From Pseudomonas saudiphocaensis (GTDB taxonomy: Bacteria; Pseudomonadota; Gammaproteobacteria; Pseudomonadales; Pseudomonadaceae), in contig NZ_CCSF01000001.1 of NCBI RefSeq assembly GCF_000756775.1, positions 620,001 through 684,000 of the forward strand: a DNA stretch of 64,000 nt. The letters are read 5' to 3'. The notes below the pieces were generated by a model. The model ran no database searches. It saw only the letters and a list, made by a program, of their open reading frames with translations, and was not told the DNA's origin. The translations under genes and the position numbers were made by a program. Positions 28,558-37,773 of the stretch are shown piece by piece. Numbering within the stretch: the first letter of the stretch is position 1; the number at the start of each line of letters is the position of its first letter.

Positions 28558-31107
28558 ATGCCTGTGCCAGCCGATTCTTTTCAGCGTCCACCACAGATCC
28601 GCCTGTCCAGCGGCTTGCGCGTGCGACTGCTGTGTCTGCCGGAAAGCGCGCAAGCAGCTGTATTGGTGCGTGTGCATGCGGGCGCCCACGATGCCCCCGC
28701 GGCTTACCCGGGTCTGGCTCATTTTCTTGAACACTTGCTGTTCCTCGGCAGCCGCAACTATCCCGTTGAGCAGAGCCTGATGCCCTTTGTGCAGGCCTGT
28801 GGGGGGCAGCTGAACGCTTCAACCCGCGAGCGGCATACCGATTATTTCTTTCAGGTGCCTGCGGATCATCATCAGGAAGGCCTGCTGCGCCTGGTGGATA
28901 TGCTTGCCCGACCGCTGCTCGATCCCGACGCCCAGCTGCGAGAGCGCGAGGTGCTGCATGCCGAGTATCGGGCGCGCGCCGAAGATGTCGAAACCCTGTG
29001 TGATGCGGCACTGGGCCGGGTTATTGGCGAGGAGCATCCGTTTGGCGCGTTCCATGCCGGCAACCGCGAAACGCTACCTGTCGAGCAAGAGAGTTTTCAA
29101 CTGGCTCTGCGGGGTTATCACCAGCGCTTTTATTGCACTGGGCAAATCGAGCTGCTGCTGGCTGGCCCACAAACAGAGGATGAACTGCTGCAACTGGCGC
29201 GACTCGCCGAGGACTCGCTTGGCGTAGGCCCGGAGATCTGTAACAGGGATGCGCCGCCCCTGAAGCAGCCGCAGGAGACCTGGCTGCGACTCCAATTGGA
29301 CAAGGCTGCACCGCGACTGCTGCTGGCATGGGCGCTGGAGGGGATTACCGAGCACGGCCAACCTGCGTTGGACTATCTGGCCAGCTGGATTGCATCCGAA
29401 GCACCGGAGAGCCTTCTCTCGCGATTGCGTAATCAGGGCTTGTGCCAGTCGCTAAAGCTGCGCATGCCGTACAGCTATGCGGGGCAGGGTGTGGTGGTGA
29501 TCGAGGCGACGCTGACCGAGCAGGGGCTGAAACAGCGGGCGCAGGTCATCGATGCGCTCATGGACTGGTTAGGTTTCTTTTCCACTGACATTCGCTGGCA
29601 GGCCGGTCGCGAACACTATTCATGCGTGATCAGACGGCGTTTGCAGGTCGCGGAACCGCTGGCGCGGCTCAGGTACTGGGTCGAGCCCCAGGCCTGGGGT
29701 GAGGACAGCGACGAGTCGGCAGTGCATGGGGCATTGGCGAGCATAATTGGGCAGTTACTCGCGACCCGACCGGTCGTGCTGACTTGCGATGCGACGCCTC
29801 GCGACTCCATCGAAACCGCCGGGTTTCCGCTGCGGTTGAGCTTCGAAGCACCCGAACGGGCCGAAGCCCACGCCTGGCATTGGCAACCCCCAAAGGCCAA
29901 TCCCTGGCTGCGAGCCGGTCCGCGTGGAAAGGCGGTAGCACGTCAACCGACGCTGGACTGGCTCGGCCCGGAGGATGCAGCCGGGCGCGCGACGCTGTAC
30001 CTGCATTGGCGATTCATGCCCGACAGGGCTACGGCTGGATACGGGCAGGCGCTTCAGCACGCCCTGCAAACGCAGGTCTGGGCTGCAGGGGAGGCCGGAG
30101 TTGAATTGCGTTTCGAGGATCAGGGGCACGGCTGGCTGCTGAGTTTGTACGGCATTGCCGAAGCCATTCCGCTGATTTTGCAAGACCTTGGCGCACTGCT
30201 GGCCAGGCCGCCGCAGGCCTCTCTTGCCCAAGGGCACCAGCTGGCCGAGCGCGCCTTCAGGCTAGAAGGTGATCAGATGCTCCTTCGCCAGCTTCTGGCG
30301 TTGCTGCCGCAGGTGTTTAATGACTCAACGGCCAGCGCCACGCAGGCTCCGTTGAAACAGACTGGGCTGGAGCAGCAGTGGAGCAAATCGGAACGACAGG
30401 CAATGGCCGTGGGTTTCGCAGCAGACCTAAGCGGCCCGCTGCAGGAGGCCATTACTGCGCTGCCGGGCATGGCGGCAGCGGTGCGCTCTGGGCCAAAGGT
30501 CAGTTCTGAATCCCGTCGCTGGCTGCAAGTTGGATCAGGGGACGAGGGCGAGACAGCTTTTTTGCTCTTCTGTCCGTTGCCTGCGCCTGGCGATTGCAGC
30601 ACCGAAGCCAGCTGGCGGGTGCTGGGTCGCCTACTCGAGCACGCCTTTTTCCGCCGGCTGCGCAGCGAGTTGCAGCTCGGCTATGCGGTTTTCAGCCGCT
30701 TCACTTGCGTTGCGGGCCAGGGCGGGATGCTATTTGCGGTCCAGTCGCCGACTGCTTCGGCAGCGGAAATTCTTGGGCATATCGAGAGCTTTCTCGAAGG
30801 CTTTGCTCTGCAGCTGACTAGTCAGGCCGCGCAGATCGAAGAGGCCGCCCGAGAACTGTCCGTGCGTCATGTGGCGACCAATGATCTGCGTGCCTATGCC
30901 GAACAGAGCTTGCAGTCCTGGCTGGCTGGTCATGATGCCGGACATCAGACCCGGGTGGCGCAGGCCATGGCAACCCTTGAGATAGCGCAGGTGCTGGCGG
31001 CGCTGGAGGCGTTGCGGCATGGCTCTGGAGGTTGGCGAGTCCTGACCAATGCCGCCTCCCCACAGGGTTGGCAAACACCTGCCAAAGGGCTGCGGCTTAC
31101 TACCTAA
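28558..31107 (+). CDS. pqqF: PqqF-type M16 (insulinase) zinc protease
   Basis: This protein of about 849 residues has the M16 zinc motif HxxEH as HFLEH in YPGLAHFLEHLLFLGS, with the third ligand Glu in REREVLHAEYRARAED. Long repeated insulinase domains extend to the C-terminus. Sequence type and context (PQQ alcohol dehydrogenase region) point to PqqF, the protease that processes the PqqA peptide during cofactor synthesis. The start is uncertain: ATG 28558 gives MPVPADSFQRPPQIRLSSGL, which matches the usual PqqF N-terminus; in-frame ATGs at 28456 and 28489 have no ribosome-binding site. No pqqA-E genes are in the window. Confidence 0.82.
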   Translation: MPVPADSFQRPPQIRLSSGLRVRLLCLPESAQAAVLVRVHAGAHDAPAAYPGLAHFLEHLLFLGSRNYPVEQSLMPFVQACGGQLNASTRERHTDYFFQVPADHHQEGLLRLVDMLARPLLDPDAQLREREVLHAEYRARAEDVETLCDAALGRVIGEEHPFGAFHAGNRETLPVEQESFQLALRGYHQRFYCTGQIELLLAGPQTEDELLQLARLAEDSLGVGPEICNRDAPPLKQPQETWLRLQLDKAAPRLLLAWALEGITEHGQPALDYLASWIASEAPESLLSRLRNQGLCQSLKLRMPYSYAGQGVVVIEATLTEQGLKQRAQVIDALMDWLGFFSTDIRWQAGREHYSCVIRRRLQVAEPLARLRYWVEPQAWGEDSDESAVHGALASIIGQLLATRPVVLTCDATPRDSIETAGFPLRLSFEAPERAEAHAWHWQPPKANPWLRAGPRGKAVARQPTLDWLGPEDAAGRATLYLHWRFMPDRATAGYGQALQHALQTQVWAAGEAGVELRFEDQGHGWLLSLYGIAEAIPLILQDLGALLARPPQASLAQGHQLAERAFRLEGDQMLLRQLLALLPQVFNDSTASATQAPLKQTGLEQQWSKSERQAMAVGFAADLSGPLQEAITALPGMAAAVRSGPKVSSESRRWLQVGSGDEGETAFLLFCPLPAPGDCSTEASWRVLGRLLEHAFFRRLRSELQLGYAVFSRFTCVAGQGGMLFAVQSPTASAAEILGHIESFLEGFALQLTSQAAQIEEAARELSVRHVATNDLRAYAEQSLQSWLAGHDAGHQTRVAQAMATLEIAQVLAALEALRHGSGGWRVLTNAASPQGWQTPAKGLRLTT

Positions 31108-31270
31108 GCGCTGCTTCTAGCGGCGTGACCTTCACCTGCTTGTAGTCCTGCTCCTGCCTACCACCCAAAGGAGTAGCAAAGCGCCGCTATGGCAGCGTAT
31201 GGCTCATGCGGGGTGCTTTCGATAATCCGCTTCGACACGACTGACCGTCGTCAAATCAGCGGAGAGCGCC

Positions 31271-32479
31271 ATGCACAACAAGAAAAAAACCTGCACAAAG
31301 ATTCTGCCCCTGGCTCTGGCCAGCGCGGTGGCCATGGGCCTGAGCCAGTCGGCCATGGCAGAGATCGTGCTTTACGATCAGAACGACACCACTTTTTCCA
31401 CGGATGGTTACTTCAACACCTTTTACGTCCACAGCAAGGTGGATCGTGACGGTGAGCAGTTCGACCGTAACCAGTCGCGCGTCAAAATGGGCTTTCTGCC
31501 CAACTACATCGGCTTCAACTTCAAAAAGCAGGTCGGTGATCTGAAGCTTGGTGGGCGCTCTTCGTTTTGGGTGACCATCAACGACAGCGAGACCAATGGT
31601 ACTGAAAGCGGTATCGACGTTCGTCAGTTCTACGCCACTGTCGCCAACGACGAGTGGGGTGAAGTGCTCTTCGGTAAGGATTTCGGTCTGTTTGGCCGCT
31701 CCAATATCCTGCTGGATGAGATGCTCACTGGCTACGGCCAGGTCAGCGACACCCTAGGCCTGGTGGATGGTGGCGGTGTTTCCTTCGGCAATATCGGTAC
31801 CGGCTACCCCTATCCGTTCCCAACCGCGCAGGTTACCTATCGCTCGCCTGTAATGAGCGGTCTGCGTGTCGCGGTTGGCATCATGGATCCTGTCGATACG
31901 TCAGGAGTTGCGGATGACCCTGCCGATCAAACTACGCAGCTGGACAAGGCTTACCAGGACACGCCACGTTTCGAAACAGAGATTACCTACCAATTCGAAG
32001 CAGGTGGCGCTCAGTTTTACACCTGGCTGAGCGGCATGCAGCAGAGCTCTGATAACACCGATAGCAGCGTCCGAGATGTGGATTCCAAAGGCATTGGCTA
32101 TGGTGTGCAAGCGAAGATGGGCGCCTTTTCGCTGACTGCATCGGGCTTTCAGGCTGAAGGAATCAACCCTTTCTTCACCAATAATGTCGGTGAGGCGCAA
32201 CTGCGGGAAATTGACAGCGATGGCTACCTGCTCCAGGGCTCCTACCGCTTCGGCAAGAACCGCGTGGCACTGTCCTACGGTAAGACCGAGGATGATGGCA
32301 ACGGACTGGGTTCGGCTGCCGACTTCGAAACTCGTGGTGTTGCGTTCTTCCACAGTGTCAATGACAACCTGACCCTGGTAGCGGAACTCAATGAGTTCGA
32401 AGCGCGGGGGCGTAACGGCAACAGCGCTCTGGATGAAGACACCCGCACTGTAGCCATCGGTGCTGCCCTTAGCTTCTAA
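31271..32479 (+). CDS. Outer-membrane porin (Gram-negative porin superfamily)
   Basis: This 402-residue protein has a signal peptide (MHNKKKTCTKILPLALASAV ... AMA cut before EIVLYDQ) and an amphipathic beta-strand pattern ending in an aromatic residue (AIGAALSF), the outer-membrane assembly signal. Segments such as GNIGTGYPYPFPTAQVTYRSP and GYGVQAKMGAFSLTASGF are typical of trimeric porins. GGAGAG precedes the ATG. Its position between pqqF and the exa regulators suggests uptake of an alcohol or other substrate, but a general porin role is equally possible. Confidence 0.85.
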   Translation: MHNKKKTCTKILPLALASAVAMGLSQSAMAEIVLYDQNDTTFSTDGYFNTFYVHSKVDRDGEQFDRNQSRVKMGFLPNYIGFNFKKQVGDLKLGGRSSFWVTINDSETNGTESGIDVRQFYATVANDEWGEVLFGKDFGLFGRSNILLDEMLTGYGQVSDTLGLVDGGGVSFGNIGTGYPYPFPTAQVTYRSPVMSGLRVAVGIMDPVDTSGVADDPADQTTQLDKAYQDTPRFETEITYQFEAGGAQFYTWLSGMQQSSDNTDSSVRDVDSKGIGYGVQAKMGAFSLTASGFQAEGINPFFTNNVGEAQLREIDSDGYLLQGSYRFGKNRVALSYGKTEDDGNGLGSAADFETRGVAFFHSVNDNLTLVAELNEFEARGRNGNSALDEDTRTVAIGAALSF

Positions 32480-32605
32480 TCAAGCAGAAAAGCAGGGCGC
32501 GGATGGAATCCGAACCGTAGGTCGCTCCGTCCGTTGCATCGCAGTGGACCGTGCGTTGAGCGCACACCACGCCCTGGCGCAGCTCGCCGCTGCGCCGCCC
32601 CTTCG

Positions 32606-32636
32606 AAGGCCGGTATTCCTCGTGAATGCCGGCCTT
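32606..32636 (+). terminator. Rho-independent terminator after the porin gene
   Basis: AAGGCCGG (32606-32613) pairs with CCGGCCTT (32629-32636), with an inner ATTC/GAAT pairing, followed by TTTTCATTCT. It ends the porin transcript before the FIST gene. Confidence 0.85.
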
Positions 32637-32769
32637 TTCATTCTGTAGTGCGTGATTTCGCCGCATTACGACCTTGGCACGCCGCCATAGGTACTCAAGT
32701 AGCATTTGCCTGTCTCCGGGCCTGTCCAAAAATGAACACAATCCAATTTGGGCGGTAGGAGTGCGGTGC

Positions 32770-33933
32770 GTGATCGAAGAACAAGCCGAAGTGATACGCA
32801 CAGCGATGTCGGAGGCAAAGGATGCTGAAACCGTGGCCCAGGATCTGGCGCGGCAGCTGATTCACCCACATCTCGACTTCGTGCTGTTCTTCTGTTCGGC
32901 TGAATATGATCTGCCGGCCCTGGGCGATGCGCTGCAACAGTATTTTGGCGGCGTGCGTCTGGTGGGATGCACTACGGCGGGTGAGATCACCACACAGGGC
33001 TACAACCGCAGCTGCGTGACGGCTATCGGCTTCGATCACCGCAGCTTTTCCATCTCCAGCGAACTGATCGTCGAGATGGATCGCTTCAGCCTGATCGATG
33101 CCCAGCAGCTGGTTGAGCGCCTTGGCAGCGATTGTCGTAGCAATTCCCTCGCGCCAATCAAGGACCACAGTTTCGCTCTGACTCTGCTCGATGGTCTGTC
33201 CAGCCGCGAGGAGGTGGTTCTGTCTGCGCTCAGCGCCGCGTTTGGCAGCATTCCGCATTTTGGCGGTTCGGCTGGCGACGACAATCACCTGACCGACACC
33301 TACGTCTATTACGACGGCAAGTTTCGCAGCGGCGCGGCCATTGTGGTGCTGATCAATACCTGGCTGGACTTTGAGGTATTCACCACCCACCACATGCTGC
33401 CGCGCAGCGAGAAGCTGGTGGTGACTCAGGCCGACAGCAATGCCCGGCGCGTCTACGAACTTAACGCCGAGCCGGCCGCGGAAGAATATGCCCGCCTGAT
33501 TGGCGTCAATGTAAGTGATCTCAACCACGCGTTGTTTGCCGCTCACCCGCTGGCGGTGCGTATTAACGAGCAGTACTACGTGCGCTCCATCCAGAAGGTC
33601 AACGAAGACCTGAGCCTGACGTTCTACTGCGCCGTGGAGAACGGCATCGTACTGACCGCCATGCGCCCCGGCCCGCTGATGCCCAACCTGGAACAGCTCT
33701 TCGAACGCCTTGAGCAGCGTCTCGGCGAAACCCTGCTGACCTTGGGCTGCGACTGCTTTCTGCGGCGGATGGAAGTGGAGGGTAACGGCACCACGGAGCA
33801 GATTTCCGCTTTTCTCCGACGCCAGAAGGTGATCGGCTTCAACACCTACGGAGAACAGTTCAATGGCACGCACATCAACCAGACCTTCACCGGAGTCGCC
33901 ATTGGCCGTCCCGGAGGACGAGGTGGTCGCTGA
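32770..33933 (+). CDS. FIST-domain sensory protein
   Basis: This protein of about 387 residues has the FIST_N (VLFFCSAEYDLPALGDALQQYFGGVRLVGCTTAGEI) and FIST_C parts (C-terminal GFNTYGEQFNGTHINQTFTGVAIGRP). FIST domains bind small ligands and usually work with kinases or cyclases. The likely start is GTG 32770, with GGAG 9 nt upstream; the frame is open further up to 32674 without family similarity. Its last 71 bp overlap the following kinase gene. The pair resembles PA1975-PA1976 next to the P. aeruginosa exa genes, and the FIST protein probably feeds a signal to that kinase. Confidence 0.86.
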   Translation: MIEEQAEVIRTAMSEAKDAETVAQDLARQLIHPHLDFVLFFCSAEYDLPALGDALQQYFGGVRLVGCTTAGEITTQGYNRSCVTAIGFDHRSFSISSELIVEMDRFSLIDAQQLVERLGSDCRSNSLAPIKDHSFALTLLDGLSSREEVVLSALSAAFGSIPHFGGSAGDDNHLTDTYVYYDGKFRSGAAIVVLINTWLDFEVFTTHHMLPRSEKLVVTQADSNARRVYELNAEPAAEEYARLIGVNVSDLNHALFAAHPLAVRINEQYYVRSIQKVNEDLSLTFYCAVENGIVLTAMRPGPLMPNLEQLFERLEQRLGETLLTLGCDCFLRRMEVEGNGTTEQISAFLRRQKVIGFNTYGEQFNGTHINQTFTGVAIGRPGGRGGR

Positions 33934-36502
33934 ACTGCCCACGCGACTGGCCGAACTCGAACGTGAAAATGCCAAGCTGCGCCGCATCAATGCCGCGCTG
34001 ATCGAAAGGATTGAATCCAGCGGATCCGGGCGCGATGCCTCTTACACCGCGTTTCAGCACTCGGTGGAGCTGGCCGAGCAGGTGCGCGAGCGCACGGACG
34101 CCCTGAACCAGACCATGGCCGAGCTCAAGGCCAGCAACCGCCTACTCAGCGACGCCCGCATGCGTGCGGAAACCGCGCATCAGCACCTGGTCGACGCCAT
34201 AGAGAGCATTTCCGATGCCTTCGTACTGTTCGACAAGGACCAACGCATCGTCCTCTTCAACCGCCGCTTCAAGTCGCTGTGGAACCGCACAGGCGCTCGC
34301 ATCAACGGCAGCACCCGCTTGTCGGACATGCGCCGGCTGGCTGACAGCAGTGGCCTGATCGCCGAAGAGCACCGCGGCAAGGGCAACGAGCCCACGGTCT
34401 ACCGCTTGCACAATGGGCGCTGGGTGCAAGTCAGCGAGCGACCCACCCGCGAGGGCGGGCTGGTGGTGCTCTATACCGATATCACCGAGGTCAAAATCAG
34501 CGAAACCATGCGCCGCGAACAGGCCCTGGCGCAGAAGTCGCGTTTGCTGCAGCGCGCCGTGGACAACCTTTCTCAGGGCGTGGCGATGATCAGTGCTGAC
34601 GGCAGCCTGGAACTGTGGAATCGCCGCTTCCTCGAGCTCTGCGGGCTGGCGCCGATCGAGGCGCACCGACCCTTCGCCGAGGTCATGGCCGATAGCGAGC
34701 TCAAATTGCTGACCCCGGACACACGCAGCGAGAACGGCCAGCCGCTGACGGAGCTGGAGCAGCACCTGTTCGATGGCCGTACCTTGGAAATTCGCACTCA
34801 TCCGCTGCCCACCGGCGGCTTCGTCAATACCTTCACCGATATCACCGAGCGTTACCGGCATGCGGAGGCGCTGCGCGAAAGTGAACGCTGGATCCGCCTT
34901 ATCACCGACCATGTACCGGCGCTGATCGCCTACGTTTCGGCCGACCTGACCTACGCCTTCACCAACAAGGTCTACGAAGAATGGTATCGCTGGCCCAGAG
35001 ACGGCATGCTCGGTCAGTACCTGCGCGAGATTCACAGTGGCGATCACTGGCAGCAGCTCGAGCCCTATATCGAGCGGGCGCTGTCCGGTGAAAGCATCAG
35101 TTTCGAGATGGCCGAGCCCAACCATGTCGGGCAGCAGCGCTATATGTTGCGCTCCTATGTGCCCAATCGCCTGGCCAGTGGCGAAGTGGCCGGTATCTTC
35201 GTACTGATCCAGGACATCACCGACCGCCGGCGCACCGCCGAAGCCTTGCACCAGGCCTATCAGAACCTTGAGCAACGGGTCCGCGAGCGTACGGCGGAAC
35301 TGACCAGCCTGAACGAACAGCTGCTGTGCGAGATCGACGAACGCGCCCACGCCGAGGCGCGTCTGCGCGAAGCCAAACGCGAAGCGGAGCTGGCCAACCT
35401 CTCCAAGACCAAGTTTCTGGCGGCAGTCAGCCATGACCTGTTGCAGCCACTGAATGCCGCGCGGCTGTTCACCAGCGCCTTGCAGGAGCAGCCGGAAGCG
35501 TCCAGCAACGGGCTGGTGCGCAACATCAGCAATTCCCTGGAAGATGTGGAGAACCTGCTCGGCACCCTGGTGGACATTTCCAAGCTGGACGCTGGCGTGA
35601 TCAAGCCCGATATCGCGTCGTTCGCGGTTAGTGAGCTGCTGGAGAACCTGGCCGTGGAGTTTCGCCAGATCGCCGGCTGCGAGCAGCTGCAGCTGAACTA
35701 CGTGCCCAGCGCCGCACTGGTGCGCAGCGATATCCAGCTGCTCGCCAGGATTTTGCGCAACCTGCTGACCAATGCCATCCGTTACACCCCCAAAGGGCGT
35801 GTGCTTCTGGGCTGTCGCCGTCGCCGGCAGATCCTGTCGATTGAGGTCTGGGATACAGGTGTGGGCATTGCCGAGGACAAGCTGGAAGAAATCTTTCAGG
35901 AGTTCAAACGTGGCGATGCAGTGCAGGCCAATCAGGACCGCGGCTTGGGGCTGGGCCTGGCCATCGTGGAAAAGATCGCGCGCATGCTCGGCCACCGCAT
36001 CGTGGTGCGCTCCTGGCCGGGTCAGGGCTCGATGTTCGCTGTCGAGGTGCCTCTGGCTCGCCGCACTTCCAGGGTCCGTGCGGAACCGAGCAGCACGGAG
36101 CTGGTACTGGAACGGCTCAAAGGCGCGCGGGTTTGGGTGCTGGATAACGACGCGGCAATCTGCGCCGGCATGCGAACTCTGCTCGAAGGCTGGGGTTGTG
36201 TGGTGACGACCGCGTTGTCGGAGGAGGACCTGGCGCGCCAGGTGGACAACTTCCATGCCGATGCCGACCTGATCATCGCCGACTATCACCTGGACAACGA
36301 CTGCAACGGCCTGGATGTGGTCACCACGGTGAATGAGCGCCGTGCCAGTTCACTGCCGGTGCTGCTGATCACCGCCAATTACAGCAACGACCTCAAGCTG
36401 CAGGTGCGGGAGCTGGGGCATATGTTGATGCATAAGCCGATTCGGCCGATGAAGCTCAAGACAGCCATGTGTCATATGTTGGAGCATGGGCAGGCGAGCT
36501 GA
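33863..36502 (+). CDS. Hybrid sensor histidine kinase, multi-PAS (ErcS'/PedS1-like)
   Basis: This 879-residue soluble hybrid kinase starts with a coiled coil (about 20-105). Three PAS domains follow (about 110-215, 225-330 and 335-455), then a second coiled coil. HisKA has phospho-acceptor His524 (FLAAVSHDLLQPL), and the HATPase domain has DTGVGI and the GLGLGLAIV box. A C-terminal receiver carries Asp807 (IIADYHLD). The start at 33863 has CGGAGA 8 nt upstream although it lies inside the FIST gene. The architecture and place match ErcS' (PA1976), which acts in control of ethanol oxidation. There are no TM helices, so it senses inside the cell. Confidence 0.88.
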   Translation: MARTSTRPSPESPLAVPEDEVVAELPTRLAELERENAKLRRINAALIERIESSGSGRDASYTAFQHSVELAEQVRERTDALNQTMAELKASNRLLSDARMRAETAHQHLVDAIESISDAFVLFDKDQRIVLFNRRFKSLWNRTGARINGSTRLSDMRRLADSSGLIAEEHRGKGNEPTVYRLHNGRWVQVSERPTREGGLVVLYTDITEVKISETMRREQALAQKSRLLQRAVDNLSQGVAMISADGSLELWNRRFLELCGLAPIEAHRPFAEVMADSELKLLTPDTRSENGQPLTELEQHLFDGRTLEIRTHPLPTGGFVNTFTDITERYRHAEALRESERWIRLITDHVPALIAYVSADLTYAFTNKVYEEWYRWPRDGMLGQYLREIHSGDHWQQLEPYIERALSGESISFEMAEPNHVGQQRYMLRSYVPNRLASGEVAGIFVLIQDITDRRRTAEALHQAYQNLEQRVRERTAELTSLNEQLLCEIDERAHAEARLREAKREAELANLSKTKFLAAVSHDLLQPLNAARLFTSALQEQPEASSNGLVRNISNSLEDVENLLGTLVDISKLDAGVIKPDIASFAVSELLENLAVEFRQIAGCEQLQLNYVPSAALVRSDIQLLARILRNLLTNAIRYTPKGRVLLGCRRRRQILSIEVWDTGVGIAEDKLEEIFQEFKRGDAVQANQDRGLGLGLAIVEKIARMLGHRIVVRSWPGQGSMFAVEVPLARRTSRVRAEPSSTELVLERLKGARVWVLDNDAAICAGMRTLLEGWGCVVTTALSEEDLARQVDNFHADADLIIADYHLDNDCNGLDVVTTVNERRASSLPVLLITANYSNDLKLQVRELGHMLMHKPIRPMKLKTAMCHMLEHGQAS

Positions 36503-36598
36503 AGGACTGTAGCCGAACTTGTGCGGTGCTTTTGCTTGGGTTTGCAGACCTCGCCCGGGCCCCGGCCGCAAGCTTTTAAGAAGCACGAGGACAAACAA

Positions 36599-36741
36599 AG
36601 CTCGCGAACGAGTTCGCTCCTACAAAAGCGGCATTGGCAGTGCTGCACTGGGCCGAGTTTTTGGCTCTATATGCGTTAACGGTTGTTCTGTGGGGGCGGT
36701 ATGCACATGGCCATTGTAGGAGTGGCCTTGGCCGCGAAAGG
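36599..36741. repeat. Pair of divergent REP-like elements (REPIN-type)
   Basis: The left copy (36599-36627), read on the minus strand, begins TTGTAGGAGCGAACTCGTTC; the right copy (36713-36741) reads TTGTAGGAGTGGCCTTGGCC on the plus strand. Both continue into CGCGA. The shared GTAGGAG head and internal palindrome are typical of Pseudomonas REP sequences, which sit between convergent genes as here. Confidence 0.75.
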
Positions 36742-36835
36742 AGCCCTACCGATGCTCAGGAAGCGCTTCGTGGACAGGTCCGTTTCCACAAAAGCAGGAC
36801 TGCTCCAGCAAACCTAACGCAGACATAGCCAACTT

Positions 36836-36876
36836 GTTCGGCCTTTTTAGCGGGGTGGCCGAACAGGTTCGGCCCT
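36836..36876. repeat. Palindromic REP-like element downstream of agmR
   Basis: GTTCGGCC (36836-36843) pairs with GGCCGAAC (36857-36864), which itself is followed by a further GTTCGGCC (36867-36874), so alternative hairpins can form. Positions 36857-36877 are identical to 45527-45547 near exaA. It could act as terminator for agmR on the minus strand. Confidence 0.7.
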
Positions 36877-36895
36877 ACGGGGAAAGACCCGGTGC

Positions 36896-37561
36896 TTAGC
36901 GCCGCAAATAGGCCGCGAAGTCGATATCGCCCGCGGAAAGAATCGCCTGCACCCGATTGTGCACATTGAGCTTGCGCAGAATCGCCGAGACATGCGCCTT
37001 GACCGTGGTTTCCGCGATGTCGAGGTTGTAGGCGATCTGCTTGTTGGACTCACCCTTGGTCATGCGCTCCAGCACCAACAGCTGCTTGCGGGTCAGCGCC
37101 TGCAGCAGTTCGGGCGGGATGCTCGACTCGTTGTGATTGGTATGGCGGGAGGTCGCCTTCTGGCTGCGGATGATGTCCGAAGGGAGGTAGACGTTGCCGT
37201 TGAGAATCTGCTCGATGGCTTCGGTCATCTGTGCCCGCGGTGACGACTTGGTGATAAAGCCACAGGCACCGTAGGTGATGGCCTGCAGCACGATCTGCTT
37301 GTCCTGCTCGGCGGAAACGATCACCACGGGAATGGTCGGTGCTTCGTTGCGAAGATTGATAAGGCCATTGAGACCGTGCATGCCGGGCATATTCAGGTCC
37401 AGCAGCACCAGATCCAGATCGTCGTGTTCCAGGGTCAACGCCAGGGCGCTGTCGAGGTCGGCCGTTTCCAGTATCTCGCTTCCTGGAAAACCGTCCCTGA
37501 TGACGTTGTGGATGGCTTCGCGAAAGAGCGGATGATCATCTGCGATCAATATCTTGTACAA
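36896..37561 (-). CDS. agmR: NarL/LuxR-type response regulator AgmR (ErbR/PedR1)
   Basis: In this 221-residue regulator, the receiver domain at residues 1-120 carries Asp near 54 ([10 protein letters not shown]). The C-terminal LuxR-type helix-turn-helix is [43 protein letters not shown]. Sequence and position (next to the hybrid kinase and exa genes) match AgmR/ErbR of P. aeruginosa and PedR1 of P. putida, activators needed for growth on alcohols. It is transcribed alone towards the kinase gene, from a promoter in 37562-37773. Confidence 0.9.
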   Translation of the reverse strand: MYKILIADDHPLFREAIHNVIRDGFPGSEILETADLDSALALTLEHDDLDLVLLDLNMPGMHGLNGLINLRNEAPTIPVVIVSAEQDKQIVLQAITYGACGFITKSSPRAQMTEAIEQILNGNVYLPSDIIRSQKATSRHTNHNESSIPPELLQALTRKQLLVLERMTKGESNKQIAYNLDIAETTVKAHVSAILRKLNVHNRVQAILSAGDIDFAAYLRR

Positions 37562-37773
37562 GACCGGTCACCTCATTGTTTTGGCTATGGCGGGCAGATC
37601 GTGTGTGGCTGCTTCTGCGCTGGTACTTCGGTCGGTCTCATTACAGTGCACTAAGCGCCTTTTTGAAATCCTACGATCGGCAGCCGAACCGGCACCAAAG
37701 TAGTAGTGATGATTTCAGGGTGAAGCTAACTAATTGAAAAATAACATAAATTCCAGGCATGGTTCGGCTGGCT

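Larger units (their letters stand above)
36503..36895. other. Gene-free stretch of about 390 bp with REP-type repeats
   Basis: This is convergent DNA between the hybrid kinase and agmR. It carries a pair of oppositely oriented REP-like elements (36599-36627 and 36713-36741) and a palindrome (36836-36876). No credible coding frame is present. Confidence 0.7.

Noticed and set aside
33863-33933. Possible frameshift joining the FIST and kinase genes into one protein
   Set aside because: Both ends are intact: the FIST gene has its conserved C-terminus and the kinase has its own ribosome-binding site and start.
34142-36289. Open frame of 715 codons on the minus strand inside the hybrid kinase gene
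   Set aside because: It mirrors the GC-rich kinase codons, has no recognisable domain or ribosome-binding site, and the plus-strand gene has full kinase domains.
36503-36895. Possible CRISPR-like repeats
   Set aside because: The repeats are few, palindromic and unevenly spaced; they fit REP-type elements and there are no cas genes.
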